Source of the DNA: Ceraceosorus guamensis | Taxonomy: Eukaryota; Basidiomycota; Exobasidiomycetes; Ceraceosorales; Ceraceosoraceae | Assembly (NCBI RefSeq): GCF_003144195.1 | Contig: NW_020290011.1 | Coordinates: 1-64,000, forward strand | Length of the DNA stretch: 64,000 nucleotides | Direction: 5' to 3' | Part shown: one piece after another, positions 33,838-45,070 of the stretch | Numbering within the stretch: position 1 is the stretch's first letter | How the letters are laid out: the number at the start of each line of letters is the position of its first letter | Translations under genes and position numbers: made by a program | The notes under the pieces: model-generated | The model's input: only the letters and a program-made list of their open reading frames with translations | What the model was told of the DNA's origin: nothing | Databases searched by the model: none

Positions 33838-36061
33838 TCAATCCAGCAAAGGGATCACCGCCCAACCAATTCCTCGGGCAAAACTCCAACTCTTTCCAGT
33901 AGCATCCTCCAGCGACGCGTAGCCATTCGATCGCGTCGCCCTTCTCATCGGATCATTACCCTCCTCGTCTCGCTTCTTCGAGGTGTTGTACACCTGCCAC
34001 CAAGGAGGCGAATCTGGACAAATGAGCTGCCAGCACGATTCGCACGCCGGCATATTTTGGCGTGGCAGGCCTGCCACTTTCAAACGAGGCGCGCCTCGAC
34101 GTGCGCATGTCTCGCCGGCACCTTGCTCGTTCCCGCTCGAGCCGCTCCGATGTCGAGCTCTTGCCTCGCCCTCCAGCTCCGGATACGCTTGCCCCACCAC
34201 TCTGGCTCCCCCAACGATGATCATTCGAGCAGTCTTGCGCGTACAAATGCAGCATTTGCCCAAGCCGTACTGCTCCGGCATGCTGTACAATTTGCTGTAC
34301 TTGACGATGGGTCTGAGGAGCGCCTCGGCGTTGATGTACGTATGCCGAGGATAAGCGTCGTGCGAACCTGCATGGCTAGTATCACTTGCAGGTGCGTGGC
34401 TGTTGCAATCGTTGTTCTCTCGCGCCGAGCTCTGCCTTCGCTCCCTCTCCTCGGAATCTCCGCGCACATTTTTTGCATCCAGCACACTTCCGCTGTCCCA
34501 TCTGATGCTGTTCAATACGGCGTAGTGCTCGCAAGCCCCATGATGCAAGAACCAGATGCTCTGTCTCACGTCAAGCTCAAGAGTGTCTAAACTGACAGAG
34601 TGAGCATCATGTGCCGACAAGGCGACGCGGGCGCCTGTGGCTGATTCATCTGACGCAAAAAGATGAGGATGATGATGCAGCGCAGAAGTGGAGCTTGCTG
34701 CAGCTGGCGGAAAGCCTGCACTGTTGAGCCGCTTGCAAAGAGCCCTGCGAGCAGATGGGCATGGGGAAGAAGATGCAGCTTTTGTGATCAGCATGAGCTT
34801 CGAGGGGCGCAGCGAGCACGTCTGAGACGGCAGCGACCACTCACTGTGCATAGCTCTCATCGAAAGATTCGCCAGCAAGACCAAAGATCGTGTTTCCAAC
34901 CATGCAAGCCATCGACGATGTCATCTTGTTGCCCGTGCTCCGTGCCTGCATATTCCCAATCGATCTCGAGTCGGTCGATCCAATCGCTCCAGTCCCAGGA
35001 GCGCCGCAAGAGGTCGAGCTGCCCTCTTGGACAGTGACTCGAGTCGCCATGTCCGGTACATCCCTTGTCCTGCAAACTATGCCATCGAAAAGACATCCAA
35101 GCGTCTGGGAAGCGCGGACTTCCATGGTTTGAGATTTATAAGTGTGCTGAGAAGAGAGAAAGAGCGGCATTCGTCGCCTAGCACTGTCAGGACCGAAGGG
35201 CGCATCCTCACCGTCTTCTGGTGCAGCTGGCTGATCGAGAGTGGGCGTATGACCAGTACGACGCAAATGGGGAAGGGAGTAGATGTCAAATGTCAATATG
35301 GTCGAGTAAGACTCGTGTGATGAGGCTGTGTCGGCTTGCGTGCGCTCCATCAGAACACGCGAAGGACGAGTGTGCAATAGGCTTGTTTGCACGGCATGAC
35401 GAAGCAGATTCATCTCTGGTCGAGGCTCGCGCGAAACGTAGACGCTGAGCTCTTCTGAGTGCTTTGCGAAGCTGTAGAAAGGGGGGAAGCATCGAATGAA
35501 TTGCAGAGCTGCGCATGCTATCGCGACGCGCACTTACCGAAATGCGCTCGGAATAGCGCTTGTAGACGTGGATAGCTGGCCAGAGGTGCTGCACAGCTGA
35601 TCTCTGCATGTGTCCGAGGTGGTGGCGCGGATCGATGCAACCGAAGGTGCAAGCGTCGTATTTGCGAGCGCTTCTTCATCTCCTTCGCCAGCCACACTAG
35701 CACGCTCGAACTTGCTCACAGCGGCATCCTTTCGCCTCCTCCTCAACTTGCCATTCACATCTCTGAACTCCTCGATGCCATCCAAAGCTGCATCCTCCCA
35801 GACATCTCTTGCTCTCTTCTTACCACCTTCGTCCCTTTGAAGAGCCTTTTGAGCGAGCAGGATGCGAGTCGGTGCGCAGCGAGATGCGATGTCATCCGAG
35901 GCTGCTGTGGACGCGTCGTCATGGCTGGACGAGGCGTCTGCTTGCGACAGATGACGAGTGTATGCGCTCGGATTGTACGTTGGAATGTACGGGAAGAGAT
36001 TTGGAAGCGCAGCCTCGTCGGAGGAAGCCAAGCGTGATCCTGTATTAGAACGAGTGCTCAT
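33838..36061 (-). CDS. SNAPC3: snRNA-activating protein complex subunit 3 (SNAPc50-like)
   Basis: Three exons (36061-35538, 35471-34845, 34744-33838) give 685 residues. The C-terminal half carries the subunit-3 signature: FLHHGACEHYAVLNSIRW followed, after a low-complexity insertion, by a zinc-finger-like set CCICTRKTARMIIVGG and PACESCWQLICP. The middle has LGSQ-type and MVGNTIFG segments at the positions of the animal protein's conserved domain start. In animals and plants this subunit helps bind the proximal sequence element upstream of snRNA genes for RNA polymerase II and III transcription. The N-terminal 170 residues are disordered and charged. Upstream in-frame ATGs exist; 36061 (MSTRSNTG) is my choice. 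Confidence 0.83.
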
Positions 36062-36701
36062 CTCTGCCAGTCGTAATGCACCGGCCATCCGATGCTTGAC
36101 GTTGGGAGTGGGGCCATGCTGTTCTTCGCAGGAGTGCACCGTGGTACAACGCTCACTTCAATGTCGGCGCAGTGGTCGTAGCTGCGTTTTGTTGAGATGA
36201 TCGACTGAAAGGGGTGCTGGTGCTCGTGCCGGTGCTGTTGCTGGTGCTGGTGCTGGCATGCGCTGCGAAGGAGGGAGAGAGAGAGCCACCCTTTGACCCC
36301 ATCCACCGGCTCCAGGATATGCAGCCCAAAATCTCGTCGTGAAGTGACCACGTGACCAGTTGCAGCAGGGGCGTACAGCACGCTCGTCCTGCTGATGAAC
36401 GTGGAGGGGTTCGCCATCACGAGATGCACCAAAAGTAATCAAGAATTCGCCCACGCGCAGATCCAAGTCACGAGTGTGGTTCCTCCGAAGCAAGCACGTG
36501 CGAGCTATGCAGCGAGCCTCCACTTTACTCAAGACTACCCGTGACTGTGACTACTCGGCCGTGCAAAAGCGCAGACGTTGCAATCGATGTGCTCGATGGG
36601 ATTCAGTTGTATAGGCGGCCTGCTCACAATCAAAATACACAACCATCACCTCGTCTGGACACTCGGTTTTTTCAATTGCTGATCCATCGTCATTTGGCAG
36701 C
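36062..36701. other. Divergent promoter region between SNAPC3 and the SDR gene
   Basis: No gene is supported. This 640-bp region must hold both promoters. It contains a run of imperfect GGTGCT/GTGCTG repeats (36218-36262) and a CACGTG core (about 36350). Confidence 0.6.
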
Positions 36702-37674
36702 ATGTCCCATCCAGCACGTGAGTATGCATGCCGTCCGTCTCTCACCTCGCTTCTCTCTTGCTAGCTGACACGTACCTGCCTGCCCCCCCCCCACCGCGCT
36801 CTCACACCTCAAAGTCGCTCGCGGCTCTCTAGCCATCATTTCTGGCGGCGCGTCGGGTATAGGTCTAGCAGCAGCTCAGCGCTGGGCATCTTTGGGTCTT
36901 TCGGTTGGCATCCTGGATCGCGCATCTCAGACAGATCTAGACTCTGCCATCGAGCGCATCTCCTCTTCTGCTAGCGGTAGCGCTTCTTCGGAAAAGTACA
37001 AAGGTTGGAGCGTGGACGTGTCCGATCGGGAAGCGGTCAAAAGGGTAGCGGATGAAGTGCGCGCCTCTTTCGAAGGCAAACAATTGACTGTGCTTCAGGC
37101 TAATGCTGGGACGGGAGGAGGAACAAAGGTGGCGGATTGGGATGAGAATTGGGAGAGAATTTTGAACACAAACTTGTATGGAGTGATTCACATCGTTCAA
37201 GCTTTCTTGCCGCTCATTCAAGCGCACAGTCAACCTGCCGCCATCATCAATACGGGAAGCAAGCAAGGCATCACTTGTCCACCGGGCACTGGTCCCGCCT
37301 ACAACATCTCCAAGGCGGGAGTCAAGGTGTTCACGGAACAGCTGGCTCACGAAGTTCGAGCTTCTTCAAGCACGAGGGACCGCGTTTCGGTGCATCTGTT
37401 GATTCCTGGATGGGTGCATACGGGCCTCACAGGTGCCAAAGAAGGCAAATCTAAACCAGATGGTGCTTGGTCGCCCGAACAGACGGTGGATTACTTGGTG
37501 AAAGAAGGACTGGAAAAGAAGAGCTTCTACGTGCTCTGCCCTGACAATGAGACGAGCAGAGAGATGGATCTGAAACGTATCAAGTGGAATGTCGAGGATA
37601 TGACGCAGGACAGACCCGCACTCTCGAGATGGCACGACGAGTGGAAGGACAAGTTCGACGAGTATATGAAGTGA
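36702..37674 (+). CDS. Classical short-chain dehydrogenase/reductase
   Basis: A 16-nt first exon (36702-36717) joins 36815-37674 to give 291 residues. The cofactor loop is LAIISGGASGIGLA, the NAG motif is LQANAGTGGG, and the catalytic Tyr-x-x-x-Lys is YNISK. Segments after the active site (LIPGWVHTGLTGAKEGKSK) and a YVLCPDNETSRE stretch place it with fungal cytosolic SDRs of unknown substrate. The tiny first exon encodes only MSHPA plus one base; without it the Gly-rich loop would begin without a start codon, so I keep it. Reaction: NAD(P)-dependent oxidation or reduction of a carbonyl/alcohol pair, substrate not predictable. Confidence 0.9.
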
Positions 37675-38518
37675 AGCGTCGGTGAGCGGAAAAACAGCGG
37701 CCCCTCCATCGGTGGACACGTTATTCAGTCCGAGGCCTGCCTGCATTCACCATTTTCTGCAAGACAGACCATTGCTATCACCGTGTAGTCGAGTTGCGTG
37801 TATGAGCTACAATCTGGATCTGAAACATGACATGAATATGCACTGGTGATTCACGATCACCACAGATGTAGTGTCAAGAGTCGTGAGTCAAAAGTCAAGT
37901 AAAGAATCTGCTGATGAGGAAGGATTTCCGCATCGCGTCACGTGTCTGCGCACACGCGTCGCCCTATTCTTATTCAGTCACGAGTAGGCAGGGCGCCGGG
38001 GAGGCTGTGCTAATTTACGTCGACGTGGAGGGCTGGCGCCTCGCGGGCGCTGATGGCCGCACCTCGTGACGCCGACGCAGCAGCAGCAGAGGCAGCTGCT
38101 AGCACGCCCGACTTGAAGCTTCCACGTCATTTTGATTCACATTCGCTTCTTGCGCAGTAGGGTTCACCAACGGCGAGTCACCAATATAGCAAACGGCACT
38201 CGCGACTCGCCACTCCAGGACGACCTGCTGATGTCGCGCTCTTGACTACACCCTCCTAGAAGAGCATCAACGGAAAATCGCCGCGCCCTTGCCCGTCGGT
38301 ACAATACCCACAGGCTCACCACCTCGGCCCGAATCCGACAACGTCAAGTCGACTGATGCGATCGTGCTGCTGCTCAGAGGCAATCGTGAGCACCCCCTCC
38401 CTCCCTCATCCGCGGGCCAGACCAGCAGCAAAACTCGACTTCGTTCGATCGCCACACTCTCGACCCGTAGTGCACTCACCTCTCGAGCACTGAGCATCCA
38501 GAACGACCCTTCCTCAAA
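37675..38518. other. Intergenic region upstream of SARAF
   Basis: No gene is supported. Visible are a GAGTCGTGAGTC site (37871-37882), a GCGTCACGTGTC string (about 37934-37946) and a CAGCAGCAG run near 38080-38089. Confidence 0.55.
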
Positions 38519-39749
38519 ATGCGGCTCGCACATGTGCTTGCCGCGCTCTCGCTGTGTCTGCTAGCTCTCTCCCCATCCAATATGATCATCGCCGCAGTCA
38601 GCTCCAACCCGGAACGTATTCGAATGGAGAGCATTCGTCGCTTGACACTCTACGCCGACGCTCTGACAAAAGGTAGAAGGAGCAAACCTATTCCTCAGCT
38701 CAAGTGTCAAGGGGAAGCGTGCGATTGGGCAAGACCTGACGTGGTCTTTTGCAAATCCATCGGTGGTGGGGATTGGAAAGTGAGTTGATGGCAACTGCAG
38801 GGTGCCTTTAGCGCACTGGTAACCCGAAACTGATAAGGTTCTCGACGCATACATGCTACAGTGCGAAGCGGATTTGCCCACTTCTGTCAGATTGGGCAGA
38901 GTGGAAGTGTCTTGCGAAGGATGGGAGCACTCGGAAGATCCTTTTGTTCTAAAGGGTGAGTAAAATCGTGTACGAGGAGCTGCTACCCCGAGCTATCAGT
39001 AAGCGCTCCTAACGTCTTCTTTCCTCTGTCTTCCCTTGTCGACAGACTCTTGTGCTCTCACTTACCGTCTCTTACCCGCATACAGTGCCGGCTCGAAGCA
39101 TCATACGACAAGTCATGGACAAGGTGAGAGTCATCGCTGCGTCTATGCATATGCGAGCGCCAGGCAACGAGGGGGCTACTGATGCAGCATTCCGATCTCT
39201 TGCGCAGACAAACCATCGCTGCTAGACACGCTCTTCCCGTACCTATTCTGGGGCGTGGTAATCTACATTGTGCTGCGCTTTGTGCAGAGCTTGATGCAAC
39301 CTACTGCTGGTGCTGGTGGACCACGTCGACTAGGCTGGCTGGGCGGAGGTGGACCGGGTTTTGGGGGTGGGCCCGGAGGCGGTGGTGGTGGGGATGCTCC
39401 ACCCCCTTACAAGCCGGATCCTTCGGCAACCTCTTCTGCGGGCGGGGGAGCGCAAAATGGTGCAGCATGGAGGCCGGGCTTTTGGACCGGATTAGGCTTG
39501 GGCGGAGTAGCCAATGCGGCTTGGAACGCATTCAATGCACCTCCACGTCCAACAGCTACTTTCGAGGGGAGGTATGCGGACCCGCGCAACGCGTGGGACG
39601 AGGATAGGTTCGCAACGGGGTTTGGAGCGGGGTTTGGAAGAAGAGAGGATGGGCGGAGAAGGGGAAATTCGTCGACTAGGGATCAACGAGCTAGCGGATC
39701 GAGCGAGAGGTACACTTCGACGGGGTTCGGAGGCACTAGAAACAGGTAA
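38519..39749 (+). CDS. SARAF: SARAF-like store-operated calcium entry regulator
   Basis: Four exons (38519-38779, 38862-38955, 39046-39123, 39208-39749) give 324 residues. A signal peptide (first about 25 residues) precedes a Cys-containing luminal domain: PQLKCQGEACDWARPDVVFC, then CEADLPTSVRLGRVEVSCEG and PFVLKDSCALTYRL, the conserved core of SARAF/TMEM66. One membrane segment follows, LFPYLFWGVVIYIVLRFVQ. The cytosolic tail is rich in Gly and Pro, with a Gly run, and ends in a charged, Arg-rich stretch. In animals SARAF is an ER membrane protein that promotes slow inactivation of calcium entry through STIM/Orai. Many fungi have the protein although they lack an obvious STIM, so its role here is open. 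Confidence 0.9.
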
Positions 39750-40944
39750 ACAGAGCGAGGTGCGATAGGCAGCCGCATCGAACCTTTGATGCGCCGTGGA
39801 GATCCCACAGTCACGACTGCGAGACCGAGTTCGCAGGCACTGATCAAATCGAAGAGTCATGTCACAAGGGGACCCCATCTGCCCTGGCGCAAACAACGAC
39901 GAGGATTTTCTCGGGATTTGTGCGGCTCTTCAGCGTGACATTGGCGCAATGCGATCATACAGCGCCTGTATGGACCTAGGGCGAGTGGTCTAGATGAATG
40001 ACTGCGCAACGCACGACGATGTCCGATTCTTGAGAGCAAACATGTGCGACTGAAAAGGGTCTTGTCAGTCGGTCAACGCGGAGAAGGAGAAGGATGAAGA
40101 GAGCTGATTTCACCATTGCGAGACGTGAGCGCGCGGGTAAGCTGAGGCGTCAAAATTTCCGCAGCCGGTCGGTCGGATTGCATCGCACTCGTTGTTGGGA
40201 TGAGCGAAGCCATGGTCTGGGTGATGCTATGCATTGAGAAGAGGGCGGGCGACAGGTAGCATAGAATCGAAAGCATGCCCACGCATCGCCCCGGAATGCT
40301 CGGTGCAGTGTTCTATCTAGAGAGCAACACTCACTCACCACGCATCACGCATGGCAACACGAGCAGCTATAGGTGTGTGGGCGCTGTAAGCCAATATAGT
40401 CGCCATGCAAGTCATCAACAAGGCAGAAGGAGGAGGTGAGTGAAGCTGGGCCGAACAGGGCCGAAGGGTTGCATGACTAGCGTGCGCGCGGCATGCCGCG
40501 GAGCTCACTGAGCGCGGACATGCATTTTGATTCGTGATTCAAGCTGTGATTATTCTGTTCGCCTCCGCCGTGCGCGCGTCAGCAGAAGATCACAATCTGA
40601 ATAATGAACATCTGCATGCTGACGCGCGAGCTCAAAAGTGGAGGGATGGATGGATGCTTGCTTATTTGCTTGTACCGGTACGTGTGGGTGGGTGCTGCGT
40701 GTTTGCTGCGTGTGGTACTCCAACCGTGCGCGCGTTTTGATTGCATCCTTCACTCCGCGCCTTCCTTGGGACACCCTTCTGACTCGTGACTCGCGACTTA
40801 TAAGAGGGCATTGAACAAAGGCATGAGAATCTCTTTCCATCACGACCACCCTCATCAAACAGCGGAGTGAAGCCTACTCGATCGCGTCATCTTACACGAC
40901 ACAACAAGCAGCCTGGCTCACCCACCCTCTCTTTGCACGTCACA
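39750..40944. other. Intergenic region upstream of the dienelactone hydrolase
   Basis: No gene is supported in 1.2 kb. The last 150 nt contain CTCGTGACTC (about 40790-40799) and a TATA element (40797-40806). Confidence 0.6.
40797..40806 (+). promoter_or_regulatory. TATA box of the dienelactone hydrolase gene
   Basis: CTTATAAGAG, about 140 nt before the start codon at 40945, immediately after a GACTCGTGACTCGCGACT string. Confidence 0.5.
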
Positions 40945-42106
40945 ATGTCGCTCTGTGCTTCCTGCTTGGAAGTGGGCTCTTTTAGCCAAGCCAAGGCTAC
41001 AGGTCAATTGACCAAGCTGGGCAAGTTCGACGCTTACATCACGGGAGATGAAAAGAGCGACAAGGCGGTCATCATCGTTCCCGACGGTGAGTCATCATGG
41101 GTGCGCGCGACTGATGGGGGGCGTCTATTGGGTGGGTGCATGCACAGTTCTTGCTGATCGCAATTATGCGCATACACGCGTTCTCAAACGCATTCACCAG
41201 TCTGGGGTTACTCCTTCAACAATGTTCATGTAGTCGCGGACAAGTTTGCCAGCCACATTGGTGCCAGGTGAGCTGGTGATACGAACACAGGGCGCCCACT
41301 TTTGCATCGTCCGCTCACCTTTTTTTGCCACGCTGCCTCCTCCAAGGGTCTACATTCCCGATTTCCACAACAACGAAGATTTCAACAAGCAGAGACTCGC
41401 ATCGCCTGACCCTGCCAACTTCAAGCCCGCAGTGGGAGATTTTCTTGCAAAGTACCACCCGAGAGATGCGGCGTGGCCGTCGGTCAGAGAGGCGGTGGAC
41501 GAGATCAGAAAGGTGCAGAAGCCAAAGAAGGTCGGAGCTGTGGGCTACTGCGTAAGTCATGCCTGGTAGGCGCGTGGCGGATCGGACTGAGAGGTGTGCT
41601 GGACGGATGCTGGATGCTGACTGATCCGATCGCTTCACGCCACAGTGGGGCGCCCCTTCCATTCTTCATCTGGGCTCAGCAGCAGCGGGAGCTTCCAAAG
41701 TAGACGCGGTCGCCTTTGCCCATCCATCCCTCACCGAGACGTCCGACTTTGAAGCTCTTCAAGTTCCCGGATTGTTTGTGCTGGCGGAGCACGATCAGAT
41801 TTTCACGCCGGAGAAGAAGGAAGCGGCTCAAGAAGCGACAAAGAAGTTTGCAAAGCAGGGCGGACCATTGGCTACGTGGGTCTGGTACCCCGGAGTCACG
41901 CATGGTGAGCACAAGACGGCCCTACAATTTATCTCGAAATGGAGACCTGTTTGGGTTTCCGGAATTGCCGCTGATGAGGAGTTCGCCTTGCTTACCTGCC
42001 TGCAGGCTTCGCCATTCGAGGAGACGAGAGTGACGCTTACACAGCTCAGGCTATGGGCGCAGCTGCGAACCAAGTGGCGAGCTTCTTTGGCGCTCAGCTC
42101 GCTTGA
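40945..42106 (+). CDS. Dienelactone hydrolase family protein
   Basis: Five exons (40945-41086, 41201-41267, 41347-41551, 41646-41904, 42006-42106) give 257 residues. The protein begins with a short Cys motif (SLCASCLEVGSF). The nucleophile motif is VGAVGYCWGA, with Cys in place of Ser as in true dienelactone hydrolases. The remaining triad members fit LAEHDQIF (Asp) and YPGVTHGFAIRGD (His). KVIIVPDVWG-type and FNNVHVVADKFASHIGARVY segments match fungal homologues. These cytosolic enzymes open lactone rings in chlorocatechol-type pathways; the fungal paralogues are general carboxymethylenebutenolidase-like hydrolases whose natural substrate is often unknown. Exon 4 begins directly after the catalytic Cys codon. 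Confidence 0.92.
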
Positions 42107-43242
42107 CTCTCGACGATCGATGAGCAGGAAAGCAAGCTGTGAGCGATTGGCGCTCAGCTGTGCTCTGAGGTCGTTACAATGCATCGCTAGCACCCGGTTC
42201 GATGCGTTGGTGAGCTGGTTGATAGCCTCCTGCCTCTGTTTGCGGTAATGGCCTGCATGCGCACTCGGAATGCGCTTAGGTATTCTGACTTTGATTCGAG
42301 ATTCGGATTGTGCGAAGACCTCAACCGACTCTCCTCGCGTCCTCACGATTCCTTGATGGGTTGATCCGACAGAAGCACTCACGACTGCTGTACTTGCGCG
42401 TCAAGAATCACGGGTCTACCTGGATGAGTGGGACCGTTCTCGTGACTTGTGACTCGTTCTTCTCGAATAAGCATGCGTCGTACTCACGACTCGAAGCTGT
42501 GATCAAGTCAGCTCGACACTCTGACTCTTTTGACTCATCCCTTGACTCGAGATCCACGACTAAACTTCATTCTCGACTCATGACTCTTCGGAAGCGAAAC
42601 TTCTGTCAACCTTCACGTGACACGCGCCGAATTCAAATTGCGACACTACAATCTTGAATCAGACTCAGCTGCGACTCAAAGTGCTTCCATGCACGCGATC
42701 GATGGGCCGAAGCGGGAAAACCAGAGAGGATCATCACCTGAGAAGCCGCGAGCGCGATGAAGCGGGAACGTTCGTTTTGCGGACGCCACCGCGCGCTGCG
42801 CTCTCATGCGCGCTCGACTTGAATGCTGCTGTTGCCTTGTCGTCTTGAATGATCAACAGCTTCGACTGTTGCCATTTGTTTCAGGTTGCAAGAAGGGGCC
42901 GACAGGAATGCATCGTGCGCGACATTTTTGATCCGTAAAGCGTTTGCGGGCTAATTCGCTTTGCACACATCGATCGACCTTTGGGTCTGCCTGCAACTTC
43001 TTGCTGCCCGATCGGAGCATGAAATCGTCATGCAAGCCAAGCCAAGCCCCATACCAAGATTTCGGTGAAGCTGGCTCGGCAAGTCTGCACACTCTGACTT
43101 GTGCGCACTGAGGTCCGAGTGGCGGTGCGATGTCGTGAACGGTAGAGTGGCCCGATCATGATCGAAAGATGCTTTCCCGCTACCATCTTCCCCCACCTCT
43201 CTCCTCGACTTTGCTTGCTTCGCGTACAATACGACACCTCCG
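42107..43242. other. Intergenic region with dispersed GACTC motifs
   Basis: No gene is supported. Between 42376 and 42620 there are at least six CACGACT, GTGACTC or TTGACTC strings and a TTCACGTGACA site (about 42611-42621), the second richest concentration in the window. Confidence 0.6.
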
Positions 43243-44951
43243 ATGGGGGGTGGTCATCGGTCGCGCATCCGGCAGTCCCTCTTGCCTCTTCTGGCCACGA
43301 CCTTTTGGACTTGCATCTTGCTATGTTTGCCACGCATTTGCGCACGAAATTTCACACTTCGCAACGAGATCAGAGGAGATGGGTTTTATGATTCCTTCTA
43401 TTGGTGGAACTATGGCGATCCTACACACGGTACCGTCGAGTGAGTCTATGAAAGTAAGAAGTTTCCTGCAGCGGCGGCGAGCTCACCAAACGTTCTCGAT
43501 TCTCGCCTCCCCTTTGCTATTGCAGCTACGTCAGCAAACGGGAGTCGCAGTCTCTAAACTTGTCATACGTCGACGCGAGCACGGGAAACTTTATCATGCG
43601 AGCAGACGATGCATCCATCGCATCGCCTTCCTCGTCCGGTCGAAAATCAGTTCGCATTCATTCCATCGACAAGCTTCAGGACGGGGTTGTGGCGATGCGG
43701 GTCAAACACATGCCGAGCGGATGCGGAACGTGGCCGGCTTTTTGGACTTGCACGACGAGCAACTGGCCAGCTGGTGGAGAGATTGATATTGTGGAAGGTG
43801 CGAGCGATCAAGGACCCAGGAATCTGGCTAGTCTGCACACCACTGCCGGCTGTACCATTCCTGCTGGCAACTCTTCCATCTCGACTGGGTGAGTGCAAAG
43901 CCCAGCTATAGCTGCAAACGAAGGTGATGAACAACCAGAGCTTCGCGACTCATGATTGCCTGTACATGTCGTCCCCCCGCTTTGAAGATTCACGGGTCAA
44001 ACGGATTGTCAGTACCAACCAGGCTGCTCCGAAAGCTTCTCGCTATCAAATTCCTTTGGTCCCGCTTTCAACCAGAATGGCGGAGGCTGGTTCGTCATGG
44101 TTCGCGACACTTCTCCCATCTCGTCCACATCAAACGAGAGTGATCTCAGCAGCAGCACGACGACGACGCGGCTTCCAGGACCTGGAATTTCCATCTACTT
44201 TTACCCCTCCTCAACTTCCTCGACCGATCTACCCTCCTTCTTATCGACCAATCGCACCCTTCCTTTTGTCCTCACCGGTCTCAACGCTACCAACCCCGCA
44301 CTCGGTGGCAGATCAGATGAGAATTGGGGAAGACCTGCCGCCTTCTTTCCCACGACGCCCACACCCGCTTTGCGCGCTATTGGATCAAGCAACACAACGG
44401 ACGACGCGCCTTCGTGCCCCATGGACAGATATTTCGACGAGCACGAGATCATCATCAACCTCACTTTTTGCGGTTATTGTGAGTTCACAAAGGTGGCATC
44501 CCGCTCTCGCGAGAAAAAAAGAGCGTGGGACACGTGCTCCCCCCCCTTCCGAAATCTCTTCATCTTTTGCGATGTGTGGCCGTGCAGATGATTGATCAGG
44601 CCCTTCCTTCATCTCCTCAAACTTTCTCGAATCGCAGGGGCTGGCGAAACGTTTCCTTACGTGTCGACGTGTCCCAAGAACACGACTTGCGACGAATACG
44701 TTAGGAGTGAGCATGTTGGCCTGATGTCTACAAATGTGCACTCCGACGATCCACTTCACTGCTTTTCCTGACACGTACGCGCCCCCCTTCACGCCTCTTC
44801 CGCAGATAATCCGCAAGCCTTCTCGGAAGCACGCTGGGAGATTGAAAAGCTGCTCGTCTACACGGATGGCGCGTCCCGCGTCGCAGCATCTTCTCGCATC
44901 TGGACACTCGGCATCGGCTTTTTGCTCGCTTGTATCATATCCTGTTGGTAG
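43243..44951 (+). CDS. GH16 family beta-glucanase, predicted GPI-anchored
   Basis: Five exons (43243-43439, 43526-43888, 43988-44478, 44638-44706, 44806-44951) give 421 residues. A signal-anchor-like segment (about residues 12-33) is followed by DGFYDSFYWWNYGDPTHGTV. The active site is GGEIDIVEG, the GH16 E-x-D-x-x-E with nucleophile and acid/base glutamates. GCGTWPAFWTC and QPGCSESFSLSNSFGPAFN fit fungal laminarinase-like enzymes. The protein ends in a hydrophobic tail, IWTLGIGFLLACIISCW, consistent with GPI attachment. It would act on beta-1,3(1,4)-glucans at the cell wall. The central region carries a Ser/Thr-rich linker. Confidence 0.92.
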
Positions 44952-45070
44952 CCAGAATTTATAGAGGGTTTGGGATGTGCAGATCACAGAATCGCGTGCA
45001 GGAAACGAAGAGTGGAAATACCTCGGCATGCGAATGAGCTCGGTGCAGCTCTGCGGCATGGAATAAATGC

